NCBI GenBank assembly: GCA_013400975.1
Contig: WBMZ01008616.1
Location: 23,153 to 87,152 of the forward strand
Direction: 5' to 3'
Origin: Atrichornis clamosus
Taxonomy: Eukaryota > Chordata > Aves > Passeriformes > Menuridae
Length of the DNA: 64,000 nucleotides
A model generated the notes under the pieces. That model was not told where the DNA came from and made no database searches. It was given only the letters and a program-made list of their open reading frames with translations. Both the position numbers and the translations under genes were made by a program. This document shows, in pieces, positions 25,116 to 39,620 of this stretch (its first letter is position 1; the number at the start of each line of letters is the position of its first letter).

Positions 25116-28100
25116 AGTCAGCCAACTGAGATAAAAATCAGAAAAAGCAAAAGGACCATACAGAAGACAAGCTGCCTCAGCTTCATCCCATACTACAACT
25201 TAGCAGGCACTACATCTCTCCAAGTTCAAATTTGTACCTTTCGAGTGACATGGTGGCAGCTGCCTGTAAGAGTCTGATGCTCCCTTTTGCAGGTAGGAAA
25301 TGAAGAAAGTGGAGGGCGAGACTGAAACAAGGTCAACCCAGACTGCGTAGAGACCAGGCAAATTGTTTCTGCATTCAGATTAGAAGATGCCTCCCAAGGG
25401 AGAGAATTGTGTGAGCTAGAAGAAGCAGTATTGTTCAGTGAGCTAAAGCACCTGGAAATCTAGAATTTTCTGCTCTACCACAAGCTTGGAAATCTCTACA
25501 CGCCTCAGAAGCAGCCCAACCTTTCAGGGAAGCCAAGGGGTGTGTAGGTATTGGGATACTAAATACCAAAGACACCTATTAAATCTGGTTCCTGACAATG
25601 AAACATTGTTCCCATTTTGAAATTTTTTTGACTTCTTTTGTGTTTCAGGTACTTGTGTTTAAAATTGGCTGTGCAAAGGTTGTACTCTTAATACCCAACC
25701 CAGGCTTACGTTACTAGTTAAACATTATGAAGTATTTTTTAAAGACCTGTAAAATACAGAGTTACTTGTCACATAGCTAAGCTTTTATTATTTGGTCTTT
25801 CATCCAGAAGTATTTGAAAATCCAAAAATAAAATGTCCTTCCGCCTTTATACACTGATCACAAATGCAGATTTAATTGAAACTGTCCACCCTAGCTGATT
25901 CTGTGTGTTTCTTGACAGCCCCCTATAGCCCAGACTGCATAATTGCCTATAGGTCTTCTTTTCAGCATGTGGTTTCCAAAGGAAAACAAAGCATTCTGAG
26001 ATATTTTTAATCTGTCACACTACCTTCTCCACTCCTCAAGATCCTTTACAGCCATACCTTTCTCTCCCTTCTATGGAGCTAAATGTGTGATTGATTACTT
26101 CAGTTAATGCCATGACGATTCTGACACAAGCTTAACTGTAAAGCAAAGCAAAAGGATTGTTTGAATTTCTCAGTTTAGTCTTGTGGCAGCATGTGCAGGC
26201 CTGTTTCTGCGCTTTAAGGTAGTCATTGTTTTTCAATGACTGTTTTAAGTCCATCGCCAATACACATCCTTAACCACAATTTATTTGTGATTTCACCATG
26301 CATCTTGTCCAAGATTTTCTGACTTGTACTGTTAACAGTACTATTGTATTGTGGTGTTTCATGGCTGTCTGAGGAGTCACCTCATTTGCTATGAATAGTA
26401 GCAGATTATAGAAGAGGTTTTGAGGTTGTGAGAAGAGGTCTTTGTGGTTGTGAGCAAAAATTAATAAAAGTTTTATCTTCCTCTTCCTTTGGTAGCTATT
26501 GTTCTTCCTGACACTAACTTTTTGTTGCCTTTCATTAAGATCTATTTAAGAATTAGCAGTCTGATTACCTTCCTTCGCATAAAGTCATGCACTTTATGGC
26601 TCAGTGGGGAGTCAGGCTGACTTTTGGCAGTGGAAGTGCTAATACATTGTGAGAACAGTGTCACAGAGGTAGCTGAAAAACATGCTTCCTGTTGCACTGG
26701 GTCTGAACACAGGTCTGCACACATCTCTGTACAGCCCTGCAATGAAGATAAATACAAACGTCTAACACTTCTCTTGCTTCTGCTTGACAAGGAAGAAGCC
26801 TTGTAGAAGTCAATGCAGTTATATGAGTGCAAGTGAATCACTAGACTCGGTGTTTTGAATTTTGCCTAAAAGTTGTTTTTAATAGCCTTCAGTTTTCTTG
26901 GCATGAACTGCATTCATGACTCAAGGCATAAGCAGTGGGCTGAATTTATGCTGTGTGCCGGTTTCATCCAAGTGGGATTTAATGCATGACTTGTAAATGT
27001 TCACACATGTGTCTGCTGACCTGTGCTGTGCAAGCGTCACTGGAGTCACAAACAGGACATTAGTATCTGTGAACCAAGATTCTATCTAAGATTATTAGTG
27101 TTGGCAAGGCCAAATACAGAAGCCTTGTACAGCCACTAGTGCAACACATGACTGGAAACATGCGATCCACACCACATTCAACCTCTCCTTTTAAATTAGT
27201 GCCTGAGTGAGAGTGTGATTTATTGCATAGTGACCAGGTTAATGTGTATATCTGCACTCAGACTTGGAGTGAGAATAACAACTTGTAGACAATAACGGTG
27301 GAGTTTCATTCACAGACAATAGGTTTGGAGCCTTTCAATAAAACACGGCACTGTGGATAAAAGGGGTATTTAGGAAGTTTCTGTGTATATGGTATTTGTG
27401 CTTTTGTCGCTGACTTACTTCCAATAAGACAAATAACAAGGAAATTACAGCATTTTTATAACCAGTACAGTGAAATGGTATTTAAAACCCCTTTTATTTC
27501 AACATCAAAGCATACATAAAAGAATGATTTGTTCCCAATGGAATAACAAGACAAGACAGGACACTTCACTGTCTTCTAAAGCAAAGGAGTTTCGCTTGCC
27601 AAGAACTTGAAGAAAATAGATCTGCTCAAAATGGTGAACTGATGTTTTTCAGCCCGTTAGCACACTAATGCCCTCAGTATAAGAAAGAGTCAAACCATTG
27701 TTTGTTTTGAGAGAGAATAAAGATTAACAAAGTAAATTACATGGAAAAGAACCAGAAATACTCACTTATCAAATGCATATTGTAATCATATTTGTTCTTT
27801 TAAAAGCTTAAAGGAATACCAACATTCAATCAAATAGGAAACCATAGCAATTTATGAGCCGGGAATAATTTTCCTCATTAAATCAGCTCCAAATCCCACC
27901 GCAATCAGTACAGAGCCATTCTTCCACTCTTCCTTTCTCCTTCCCCTCCACCACTTTCACTGCATTAAAATGGTGGTGTTGGAGGGTCTGCAGGAGCAGC
28001 ATGCTCCATGTTTTGCCTGAGTGATGTCTTGCCTGTTGGTAGGAGCACATTCGTGCAAGGTCCCATTCCACCCAAGCAGTGCCTGAAAAGGCTTTGGAGG

Positions 28101-31100
28101 AGGCTTGGATTCAGGGGACTCAGGGCACCCTGGTCCAAAGAGCTTAACGGGCCCAGGCTGGAGGAGAAAGGAGTCTCCGCTGCCTGCTGCACCCACCAGC
28201 CTCAAAGGACCTTTCCTGCAGCAGCCGGCACCTGCAGAGTGTCAGCCGCTGCGCTCCTGCATGCACGTGTGGGCATCATCACCGTCCCCGGCGCTTTGAA
28301 CAGCCACTTTGTAGATGAGTAGGGAAGAGGTAAACTGAGTGTATGCTGGGGGGGAAGGAGGGTGGGGAGGAAGGAAAAGAAATGTGAGAAAGCTTTAGAT
28401 GTAATCCAAGAGTCCATCTGGTGGGTCCTTCTGATGTTCCCTCGATGAAGGCCTCCCACTGAGAAGGATCCCTCCTTTCTCACTCTTCTGCCAAAAACCG
28501 AGTCAGAGACTGGTTTTGTTAGAAAAGGTCATGAAAGCTTTGTTCAGCCTCTCCCCATAGGGGAGTAGGATGTTCATTTCTATAGGAGGATTTTTAGGCT
28601 GTCTGAGACTTGGTTGTTCTTATTCACACAAAGCTGGACAGCCTCAAACTGGGAAACCAGCTGGAAGGTCCCATACTGGAAAAGGCTTGGGGTTGTTCCA
28701 GCTGATAAGCCGGCTGCTGAATGCAGGGGTACTTTTGGTTGCTGATTAGTGTTCCTAATCACATTTCAGGTTGCTAATTTATCCTGATTTATTGAGGGAG
28801 AAGGAGTAGGAGGAAACATCTGTTGTGGGCACTGCAGCTAGGCTTTTGACTCGCTGCTATTCCAAGTGGAAGAAAATGTCTTGCTCCATGTCTGGTCTTT
28901 TCTCAGCAGACCTGGGGAGGGATGGGAATCCAGGCTTCATCTACGCATCTCTTTCTCACACTTTCTCTCCAGAGCCTGTGTCCACAACGGTGCTTCTGGT
29001 CATGTAGGTGGCTTTTACAAGGATTTGAATGTAGTTCTTGTCTTCCCATTGCTCCCAAGCCCTGTGAAGCTCCCAGTTGCTGCTGGGACTGCAGGAACTA
29101 ATGGTAACATTATTTGGCTTCTTCTAAGTCACCACTTTGGAAAACGAGCTTTGTTGTTTACCAGGCTGTATTTTGAATTTTAAAATTCAACACCATGGGT
29201 TTTTTTCAGAAGTGCGGAATTACATTTTGCATGTGTTCATTGAATGGGGGGATTAATGTAATACACAGTGGGAAAAGAATATATGGTGTAACAGAGCTCT
29301 AAGGAGTCCTAGACAAGAAGATAAAAGAAACTGAAATAGTGGAATGAAAGTAACAGATTTCAGAAAAACTTTCATGAAGGTCTAGGGGAATAGTTGCATA
29401 GGGGAATAAGAAAGAAAAGAAATTTTGCTATTCTACTTGCTTTAAAAAACACCATATTTTTTCCCCATTTTACTTTCAGTTTGGAGCTTACAGGTTCAAA
29501 TTAAATTTAAACAGATGTGCACCAGATATTTAGTTTTCAAACTCCTGAAGAGAGAGCACATCTGTATTTCCACTGATATAAAGTGACACAAAACCATGGT
29601 AAAATGAAAGACATTGTACAACAGAGCTATTTATCTTGCTTATTTAATATAGGGAAATGTTTTAAATGAAAATGTAGACAGATTTAATGACCTGACTACA
29701 GGAGGATGCCTAAAAGGTTACTTCTGAAGTAAGTAGTAATTTTTGAAATCAGGAAAAAGAAAATGCAAAATGAAGCACTGTTGCTGTTGAGACCTCATCA
29801 CTGGCTTGGAGGGGAAATGCGAAGTGGGGATGGAGGGAGATAAAGCAGGGTTTCTAGTGTCTGGTATCCAGTAGTTATTTTAAATACTTACAAAGAAAAT
29901 ATATGGAATTTCATATTACTAAATTACTGGTGAGAGGCTTCTTTTGTTAGTACAGTACTCAGTTTGCTTCTCAGTGAAGGGCCTGGGCTCGGAGTCTGTT
30001 CACAGAAAAGAAATACACACACTCTTTCCTGAGAATGATAGGAACACAGGGTCAGCTGCCCAGCAATGCTGTAAGTCAAAGCATTTCCAGTGATGTCTGT
30101 GGAGCTTCACCAGCTTGTATGAGCTGAAGACATGGCCTAAAGTTTCCAGCCAGCTGAGTGGCTGTGCTGGAATCAATTTTGTTGTACTTTGTTTTCCCAG
30201 TGCTTAGCAACGTGCTTGGGTAACCTTGGTGGGCATTTAGGACACGCAGCCCCTGCCCCAGCGCAGCTCCCGAGTAGTGTGGGGTGCAGACACCCCTAGC
30301 AGAGAGCGGAGTGGGAAGGGGATGCACGTGTGTGTGTGCAGCCTTTCAACAGTCCCATGCCCATGCAGAGCATGGGCTGCATCTAAGCAGCAGAGAGGAG
30401 AGAAGAATATTACAGGTCCCATAAGTCTTTTCCAGTAACTCTTTTACTGACATTCAAAAGGCCTTTCTCTTTTCTAAGTCTTTTTCCATGTATATGTGTA
30501 TCTTTTCTAACCTTAGCCACTTTCTCTACTTGATTGGAGCTCTTCTTACCCTGGCATTCCTGTGTTCTTTATTTTCTTCCCCTTAAAAGCTAAGTGACAT
30601 CATTCAGTGGGAGTTTTTTCTTTCCACTTCCTCCTGGACTGCTTTAAATGATGTTTGGTTTCTTTCACAAGTTCTCCAACAGGCATAGCCTCCTACTGTC
30701 CCCTCTGCCAACACTTGAAGACTTTCTCTGGTAATTTCTTCCCCCAGCTATCACATCCAAGTCTCTGGGCTGACCCCATTTTGCTCACAGTCCCTTGGTC
30801 TGTTCCAAATCCCTCCGGCAAGATCACCACCTCATACCATTCATTCCCTGTCTCCTTGGCTCTGCATCTCTAGGCTGTCTTCGTCTCTTTTCCCTCCAGA
30901 GGTGGTTGAACTCCTTAAGCCCTTTGCATTTCATACCTTACTGAAAATAGTGCTTTTATTTGTGCTGTGTTCTCTCCTGCCCTTGGTGATCTGCCGTGAC
31001 TGTTCCTTTTGTTCTGCTTTCCCAGTCCTGCCTCAGGGCCTCTTTCCATCCAGCCTTCTGATTAATGTGTGTCAGTGCCCTCCATTTCCTTCTTCAAATC

Positions 31101-31559
31101 ATTTCTTGAAAGCCCTCCTATTTTATAAAATGCAACCATTTGAAAGGTGCTTGTTGGAGCTGGCAAGGAGCAATTTTACCTATGAGACCAATACAAAACC
31201 AGTACAACCATTGCTTTCACACTTGGTATAGCCACTGTTACCCTGAGAAGAGTGGTTGCAGCTGGTTCACTGAGGTTTTGCACCATATGGGCCACCGCCT
31301 CCAATGCCATCATCTATTCCCATGCTCCCTACCTCTCTTCCAGACATGCCAGTCATGCTCCATAACAGAAAAGTTTAAAGAGTGTGAATTCTTCCTGCCA
31401 CAGAGGCCCTGTGCCAAGCGGGCATTTCCCTCAGGTGGAGGAAGCCCCAGATGGCCCAAACTGGGAAGTGTGTCTTTGGGCCAAGGCATCACTTTTGATT
31501 TTTGCTCAGTATTGTGTTTCTCTAAGTACAGAAGGCAATGTTTCAGTGCTTTATAAATA
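25116..31559. other. Intergenic, no gene found
   Basis: Long desert stretch. A G-rich quadruplex-like tract is at about 28,348-28,370. 29,190-29,960 is AT-rich. 30,440-31,130 is pyrimidine-rich on the plus strand. Open frames of up to 138 codons (31140-31556) show no domain. Confidence 0.5.
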
Positions 31560-32160
31560 TAGTTAGCTCTAATAACTCAGCAATAATAATGCTTTCTAAA
31601 TGAATTTATTTTTATGAGTGTAAATGTGTCACTTATCTTTAATAATTCTAATTTAAAGCCATCTCTTTGCAAAATTCTTCAAGTCAAATTGCAATTATCC
31701 CTTTTCCTATGCAAAGGTTTATGAGTGTATATTGGATCTACTCTTATATTTTTTTCTTTTCTGTAATCCAGCCAAACCCTTATAAGCAGTATTTTACTTA
31801 TATTAAAGCTGTGTCTCGTTGATATTATGGGCACTTCAACCTGACTGTGTTTGGGGGTATTTATTTTGGCTGTTGCGTCATCACATATTTAGACGAGAGG
31901 AAATAGCTATGTGCCTTCTAAATTGCTAACACTAACGGGAGCACTTAATCTTTAGAATATCTTAACTATAAATCCAACATCAACACGTGTGTCAGAAAAC
32001 ACATGAATTCATTGTGCCTAAATATTCAATGATCATGATTAATGCTTAATGCAAAACACACATGAGGTGCGTGGAAATGGAATGCCAGTTGCTTTAGGTC
32101 CCATTAAAGAACCTTAAAATCTACATTTAACGATATTCCTGAAAAATCCTTTGTATACCT
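31560..32160. promoter_or_regulatory. Candidate conserved non-coding element cluster
   Basis: This AT-rich, repeat-free region is crowded with TAAT/ATTA homeodomain cores, a CRE-like TGCGTCATCA, and words such as TAAATATTCAATGATCATGA. There is no open frame of note. The texture fits a desert enhancer, but no alignment was possible. Confidence 0.3.
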
Positions 32161-35100
32161 CCTGAACTGTTTGTGTTTCTTTACTGCGTGTTTGCTGTAA
32201 GTCTCCTAGTGTTAAGCACTCTGCCTTTTTGCCCACCCTTCAGCCTACGAGTCAGTCATCCTTGGGAAAGCGAGCCTGGGGATGGGGACAGGGGGAGGAA
32301 ACAGAAGAGACTGTGCCTTGCTGGCACCTCACTGCCAGCTGAGTTAACCAGGGGAATGCAAGAGGATTTATACAAGTGGCAGGGCAGAGTACCCATTTCC
32401 TGCTGTGGGTGAAGGCAAGGCAAGGACTTACGGAACCAGTTCTTCAGTGTTTTGTTCCTGCTGCTTCTGAGGCCCCCTCAGAAAAGCAGCTCCTCACTGG
32501 ACCCAGCGCTCTGTGGATGTGTAAATCCTGCATCGCTGTCATGCTGGGCGACTGGACTCAGCAATGCTTGGAGCAACCACAGGTCCCCACTGCCCGGGGA
32601 CCAGTGCAATGCTGAGATTTCAGAAGCAATTGTCATGTGGAAAGCTGAGCAGACTCAGCCCCAGAGATATAGCAGCACTCAGCAAAATCTTCCCTTGGAA
32701 GTCCCCCTTGGCCCTCATCATTGTAAGTGAAGGTGGATGAGAAAACTGTGAATGTTGAACTGCACACTCTGGGGATTCAGTGTGTGGCCTTGGCCCGTGC
32801 TCTTCAGCGTTCTTTGGTGTCCTTGCATTTCCTTGGGAAAAAGCTTTTACGTAAATGCTGCTTCATCTGTTGTCAGAGCAATGCTTTCTCTCACTCACTG
32901 CTCTGGTGTAGTTTGCTCCTTGCACGTGGGCACACTCCTTAGTGTTACTTGTGTTTTGTATCCTTCACATTTTCTCTAAGTATGATGCACATGTAGTATT
33001 CTCTAAATGTACTATGAGTTGAAGGAGCAGCTTTTATCTCATTTCATTGGTATATTTTACTCTTTGCCTCTTCAAAAAAAACCCATCTAGATAAATCTAC
33101 TGTACTTTTCCTAGATCACTTATTTATACAGAAGTTTTATCCTCTATAACAGCAAGGGTTTGTGAGTGTTTGAGAACTTATTACATACCTACTTTAAAAC
33201 AGGCTTTTCTATATTAATTTAATTTTTTTTAGCAGTGAAATGCCCAGGAAGCTCAAAGTTATGTGACGTTAAAAGTCTGAAATCACAAATAGCACTCAAA
33301 AATATTTTTAATCTACTGAGCGAAGCAACATCTGCCAGAATCCTGCAGCCACTGACACTGGAACAGGTGTAGAGATGTTTATTCCATATGAAAATACTTA
33401 CCTTTTTTCCTTTTTATTCCTGAGACAGCTTCACTGTAATATCCTATGGACAAATAGTTGGTCACACACCCAGTTTTACAGTGGAGGATATATCTGCCAT
33501 GACAGTGTTGTCCTGGCAGTGTAAACAGATAATGGTAAGTGTAATAAGGACTCACAGGCTGCAACTCCATCTTTTGATGAGCCAGGAAAGGGCTATGACA
33601 CTGCAACTACTAGTAGATACAGTATTTACAGAGTTCTGTTTTCTCCATGGGGATATTTTATAGTCTACTATTCCTGGGAGACAACATTCTTAATCTCCTT
33701 TAAGTTGTCAAGGTGGCACTCATGAGAATTTTTGTGAAAATGCTACATTCAGGCCAAGAATAACAAAATACAAGAAACCAGAAGATACCTATTTTAAAAG
33801 GCCCTTCAATGTGGATCAGAAACTCTGTGAACAGCTTTTCTCATTTCAGAAGGAAAAGTGCAATATTAAAGGCAGGCATTATCCCACTGCAAGCTTAAAA
33901 CTCACTCCCCTGGGGTTTGTCTTGCAGAGAAGTATGGCTGTACTATCCACCCTTTGCAAGCCTTTCCTGACCTCACAGGGAGAATGCTGGACCACATGTT
34001 ATGGGATCTGTATGAGACTTCCCTACAGCAAACTGAGAAAATAAGATTTAAATTGGGAAAAGGATGATGATCCTCTCTTAGGAAGATCAGCTCTCTGTTT
34101 TTACTCATGCAATCAAAGAAAGGTGGTGTAGTGTCTTGGTTCAAAGCATTGTACCTTTAGCAAAAGAGAGCTAAAGCTTCAGCTTTCCTGGCAACGGTAA
34201 ACAGCCACTGACTACTTTTAGTAACTGATATACTAGGAAAAAGTTGCTTAATTGTGTAGGTATAACAGCTATTTTGTGATGTGCATGTGTGGATCACACA
34301 AGAGTGATTGTGGATCTTAGCACCATGTTATTACTCACCGGTGTTACAAATAAGGAACACCTGTAATGGCCATTGTCCTTCCCTCTTGTCTTTTTTAGAT
34401 CCACGATTCTTTACTGCGATTACACTTGATGTTGTTAGAGTCTCTTGTTTTATTTTCATTCAAGAACGAGTCTTGCAATGGTTCAGCTTTATTCCTGGCT
34501 GTTTTCAAGTGCAAATTTAGACATGGTGTGAACCAGTGTCGGTCCCATAACCAGAAACAATTCACAGAACATTTAAATTGTTTGTCGGTCAGAGGTACAT
34601 GATGAATAGAGACTTGAGTGAGAAGGTGCCATCTGGACTGTCATGCTGGCCTAGCTACATGGTCCTGCACTGGCATTCAGAGCAGTGGGAACCTGAGCTG
34701 CTGCACAAAGAGATGGGAAAGCTGCAAATCCCGGCACCTGCCATAACTTTGCTCTAACCAACAAATCCAAAGCAGGTTTTCCTGGTAAATATTGGACTAC
34801 ATAAGTATTTCTGGGATTCAATTTTTTTGAAAAATGCAGGATAAAGCAAAGCATGAAGTAATGGCTTCCCATTACTTAATTTTGCCAATTAGCCCACGTA
34901 GCAATGTCTCATTTTAGAGGAAAGACTGCATTGATTATAACAGGTATATTCTGCTTGCATTTTTTGGATGTGGTCCTTTAGTCCATGGTATGGATCATGG
35001 AACCCAATCCTTCTGGAGTCTCTTCTGCTTATGTGGGATTGGGCATGTTTCAATTCAATGCAATTCATACTGTGTACATTTTCAGTAGTTGGGTGCTATT

Positions 35101-37794
35101 TTAAATAAACAAGCACATGTATTGCATCCCACTTACAGAGCCTTTCCTATTCCTGGGCCCACAGTCACTGTAGGAGAGCAGGGATCTCTGTGCTTCCTTA
35201 TGATATGATTTCCCTCAGAGTTCCTTTTGTAACAGCACTTGGATTAAATTAACTTTAGAAAAAACTTAAACCTTCTTTCAAAACACAGCCACTGAGTTGC
35301 ATGGGAGCATCACATACATCCTAAATTATTAGAAACAGTACTGGCAATATACTTGGTGACAGACTCTCACTTGACCAAACAGAAGAGCTGTGGTGGGTAG
35401 ACAAGCTGGATGGGCTACTGTTTATTTGCCATTTTCATTAGGCTGCATTAAGACTGACTAAAAGTACTTAACACATCTGTCAAAATTATTAGCTTTCCCA
35501 CATCAAAATGTACCACTGTTAAGGATTTTGCCAGATGGTATTGATAAATATAGACTTTTGACTTAATTTCTCTAGTGTGTGAAGAAATATTTGGTCTTGG
35601 GGAAAGATGTGTGGTTATCAGGTTTTACTGTTCAGAATTATGTAAAGAGGAAGCAGTCCAAAATGGACAAGGGAAGCAAAAGAGTATTTGCTGCTTGCCT
35701 GGTGCTCTGATTAGAGGAAAACTTTGAGGCAGAAATTGGTTTTCTCTGACATTCCTGAAAGAATACTTTGTTTGCATGTTCTCTGACCCTCTCTGTTCTG
35801 AGACTGGCATAGATGGGTAAAAAAACCAGTTGATGTTTTGAGGCTAGCTAGGCCCAATATCAGTGGCTTTTTCCTCCTCTTCAGAAAATCAAACTGTGCT
35901 GCCATTCAGAGACAGAACAGGGATGCTGTGTGACAGACGAGGTGTGCTACCAATTGCATCACTTAAGGAGTATGCTTGATGTGTAGTGCACATCTCCCAG
36001 GACACAGCCTGGCTGGTATGCTGGTCTGATTTTGTGACTCCTGTCTGATCTTGAAGCCTCAGCATATTCATACCTTTATTTCCAGTGGGGGCAGGAGCCG
36101 ACATTCTAGCCCCGTACAAACAAAGTTGCTCTCAGTGAACCACAGTGTGCCATATCGCCACGTGGAGAGCATTTCTGAGAGAGCCATCAGGGCTGTAGTC
36201 TGTCACCTCTCTCTACCAGCAGCTGTTTCCTGCCAAGCTCATTGCCTCCAGCTCTCCTCTGCTGTCTGCTCAGCTGGGTCTTTCTGGGCTGTGCAGGTCA
36301 TGGGCAGCCAACCTGGGACAACACTAAACCTTTCACTAAACAGAGTTTAGCAATGTATCTGTTTCTGATTTGCCTGGACCCCTATGACCTTGATTCCAAA
36401 TTCTAATGAAAATATACTGCAAATACTGCATGCCTTAATTCTCCCATTGGAATTCTGTGAACGAAAAGCACAGTGGTGGCAATTCATGGTTTGCTGGCAC
36501 AGATATGTGGATATTGTCTGTGTAGCTTCTGTCTTTTTATGAGGTACAGTGCTGATGCAGAAAAGTGTAGGCTGGGATTGGAACAATCACCAGCAATTTA
36601 TACTATGCTCTTCCCTAAGAAAAAAATTCAGCAGTAACATCCCGTTCAAAAATCCCAAAAATTTTGAAAAAAAAGCCCAAAGATGCCACCTATTTCAGAT
36701 AAAATGCTATACCGTGTTTTACGTGCTGTACGGTCTCCACTACAAGTCATGAGAAAATGAATACTGAGAAGCTCACTACTTATGCATGATATGACCATAA
36801 GATGGAGATATTGGGCTACAAAAGAAATAATGAACTTCATTCCCTCACCACTTTGGTTAGTGTGGGTTTATTTAAAGAAAAACGATGATGATTAGCTAAA
36901 ATAAGTATTGTGGTAGGGATTAGAAACCAGCCAAACCAGGATGGCAGTGTGCTAGAAATATGAAGCCTTGGTTTTAGAGTGAACTATTAAAAGTGAAAAT
37001 GTGAGCTTGCTATTGTAATAATTTCAACAGTGAATTATGTGTGCCCTTGTTTCACAAAAATATGTTGAAAATTCATGCTCCCATTAACAGAGATTCCCTC
37101 CTTTCTGATGAGTGGGAAGCTATCTGTAGTCCTCAAGGCAGGTGAAATGGCTTGTGGATGATACAATCTATACTTACTTTCTAATCTTCAAGGACATCAT
37201 AAGAGCACAGGGTCTAGCTTGCATTTCACTCTCTGCAAAGAGGCTCCAGGTCTGCAATAACTGAGTGAAGGGAATTTTTGATGGCATTGAGGAGAGGGTG
37301 GAAGGGATTTCAGGATAAATTGGATGGGAGAGGTTTCAGTTATCCACTCCTGAGGTGCATCTCAAACAGGAAAACATTGCCAACATCTGGTAGTCATGTT
37401 ATTAGTGAGGGGATAACTTTTCTTTGAAAACCATCTTAAAAATATTGCCTTCTTGTTCAGACAATCCATTTCTCTCTTCAGATGGCAGTTTGCTGTCTAC
37501 TTCTTAACTTGTCTCAGTCTGAAAGGATAGTTGGCCCCAGTTCTTGGTCGTGTGTCACCCTCAGAAGTGTCAGGGAAGTTTAAGTCAGCTGTTAAATATT
37601 AATGGTGGAAGATGATGATTAGATAAGATGAAGAGTGTTTTTTTCTTAATAGCGAAGGTAATTACTGGAGATACAACTTCATCAAGGGCATAGTGGATTG
37701 ACGTCAGTGGAAATCTTACACCCCAGTGCAGACACCTGTCTAAAAATGAATTTTTGTTCAGTTAGCATGTCTGACTTGTGTGTGTGAGGAAGCT
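32161..37794. other. Intergenic, no gene found
   Basis: Short anonymous open frames and AT-rich sequence. A weak CTCF-like CCAGATGGCAC on the minus strand near 34,628-34,638 is noted but not called. Confidence 0.5.
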
Positions 37795-39620
37795 GTGAAT
37801 GATACTCACCCTCACAGTGAAAAAAAATGGTTTTGTTCTTGTGCTTAAATGGAATTTCCCGTATTTCAGTTTGTGCCCATTTTCTCTTGTCCTGTCACTG
37901 GGCACCACTGAGAAGGGTCTGGTTCCATCTTCTCTCCTTTCAGGTATTCATACAGATTGATGAGATTCCTCTGAGCCTTCTTTACTCTAGAGTCAGTAGA
38001 CAGTCACGGCTCTCTCAGCTTCTCCTCATATGAGAAATGCTCCAGTCCTTTACTGCTTTTGTTGCTCCCTGATGACCCTAATCCACTATGTTCATGTGCC
38101 TCTGGTACAGGGGAGCCCAGATCCAGACCCAGCATTCCATATGTGTCTCACCAGTGCTGAATAGGGGAGAAGGATCATATCCCTTGACCTGCCAGTAATG
38201 CTGTTCCTAGTGCAACCCAGGATGCTGTCGACCATCTTTGCCTTGTAGGTTCACGGGATCGCCAGGATCCCCTGGATCCTTTTCTGCAAAGCTGATATGC
38301 AGCTGGCCAAGCTCCAGCCTGTACTGGTACATGGGGTTATTCCCCTCCACATGCAGGACTTTGCACTTCCCTTTACTGAACATCATGAGGCTCACCACTT
38401 TATGTCATCGACCTAGACACTTCGTTGTAAAAGGCCATCAAGTCAGTCAGGCATGATTTCCCCTGCATAAATCCACAGGGAATACTCTCAATCACCTTCT
38501 TGTTTTTGATGTGTTTTGAAATTATTTCCAGGATATTTTGCTTCATCATGTTCACACGGATCAAGGTGAGGCTGACTAGCTGGTAGTTCCTCAGATCATC
38601 CTTATTGCCCCTCTTGAAACTGGCAGTGACACTTTTATCCAGTCCTGAGGAACTTTCCCAGTTGCCACAACTGTTCAAAGATCATCAAGTGTGGCCTCAC
38701 AATGATATCTGCTTGGCAGTCATGAATGCTCAGTGATCCCTCAGCACTCATGGGTGCATCCCACCAGAACCCAAAGACTTTTGTGGATCCAATTTGCTTA
38801 AATATTGCCTAACTAGGTGCTCCTCCACTGAGGGCAAGTTTTGCTTACTCCAGACTTTCCCACCAGACTTAGGGACCTTGGGTTGCTGAAGGCCAGTCAT
38901 ACTGGTAAACACTGGGGCAAAGAAGGCACCCAGTGCCTTGGCCTTTTCCATGTCCTTTATCACCATGTCTCTATGCCTGCTCAGCACCAGGCCCACAGTT
39001 CCCCACACCTTTCTTTTGCAGCTCATATACTTGGAGCTCTGTTGCCATTCATGTTGCTCACCAGATTCAACTTCAGATGGGCTTTGTCTTTCCCAAGCTC
39101 ACTTCTGCACACTAGAACAGTATTCTGTCTCTGTTCTTCCTGGGTTGGATTACCTTCCTCCTCATCCACCCCTTTTACACTTACTTTTTTTTGTTGGTAT
39201 TTAGTTGGGAGTTCCTTGTTCATCTGTACAGGTCTCCTGCTGCTCTTGTTTGATTTGTGACTTATTACGATGGACCATGCTTGAGTTTGGAGGAGGTGGT
39301 CCTTGAAAATCAAACAGCTCTTCTGGATTCCTCCTCTCTTCAGGCCATCCCCTGTGGTCTTCCAAACAGATCCCTAAATATGCAAAGTCTGCTCTCCTGA
39401 AGTCCAAGGTTGTGATGCTGCTTTTTGGTTTGTTCCCTTCTTTCAAGATCCTGAACTCCATCATCTCATGGTTACTGCAAGCGAAGCTGCCCCAGCTTTC
39501 ATATCCATGACCTATTCTTCCTTGTTTGTAAGTAACAGGTCCAACAGAACATCTCTTCTCATTAGTCCCTCAGCCACCTGTGTCAGGAAGTCCTTTCTGA
39601 ACTTAAAGATTCATGAATCC
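37795..39620 (-). mobile_element. Long CR1 LINE fragment with internal deletion
   Basis: Minus-strand translation gives, in 5' to 3' order, pieces of CR1 ORF2. These are the endonuclease-RT linker (TLDFRRADF near 39,390), SKLDPQKSLGSGGMHP near 38,770, NYQLVSLTLIRVNM near 38,590, GFMQGKSCLTDLMAFYNEV near 38,440, and GKCKVLHVEGNNPMYQYRL near 38,350. RT C-terminal and 3' UTR sequence follows. Between AFYNEV and GKCKVLH the catalytic palm region with its F/YADD box is missing, and the 3' terminal part is also absent. Frames are broken throughout. The element is inactive. Confidence 0.92.

Noticed and set aside
31140..31556. 138-codon plus-strand open frame
   Set aside because: Lies at the end of a pyrimidine-rich stretch and shows no domain.
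34627..34640. Second weak CTCF-like sequence on the minus strand
   Set aside because: Three mismatches to the core consensus, with no GC islet around it.
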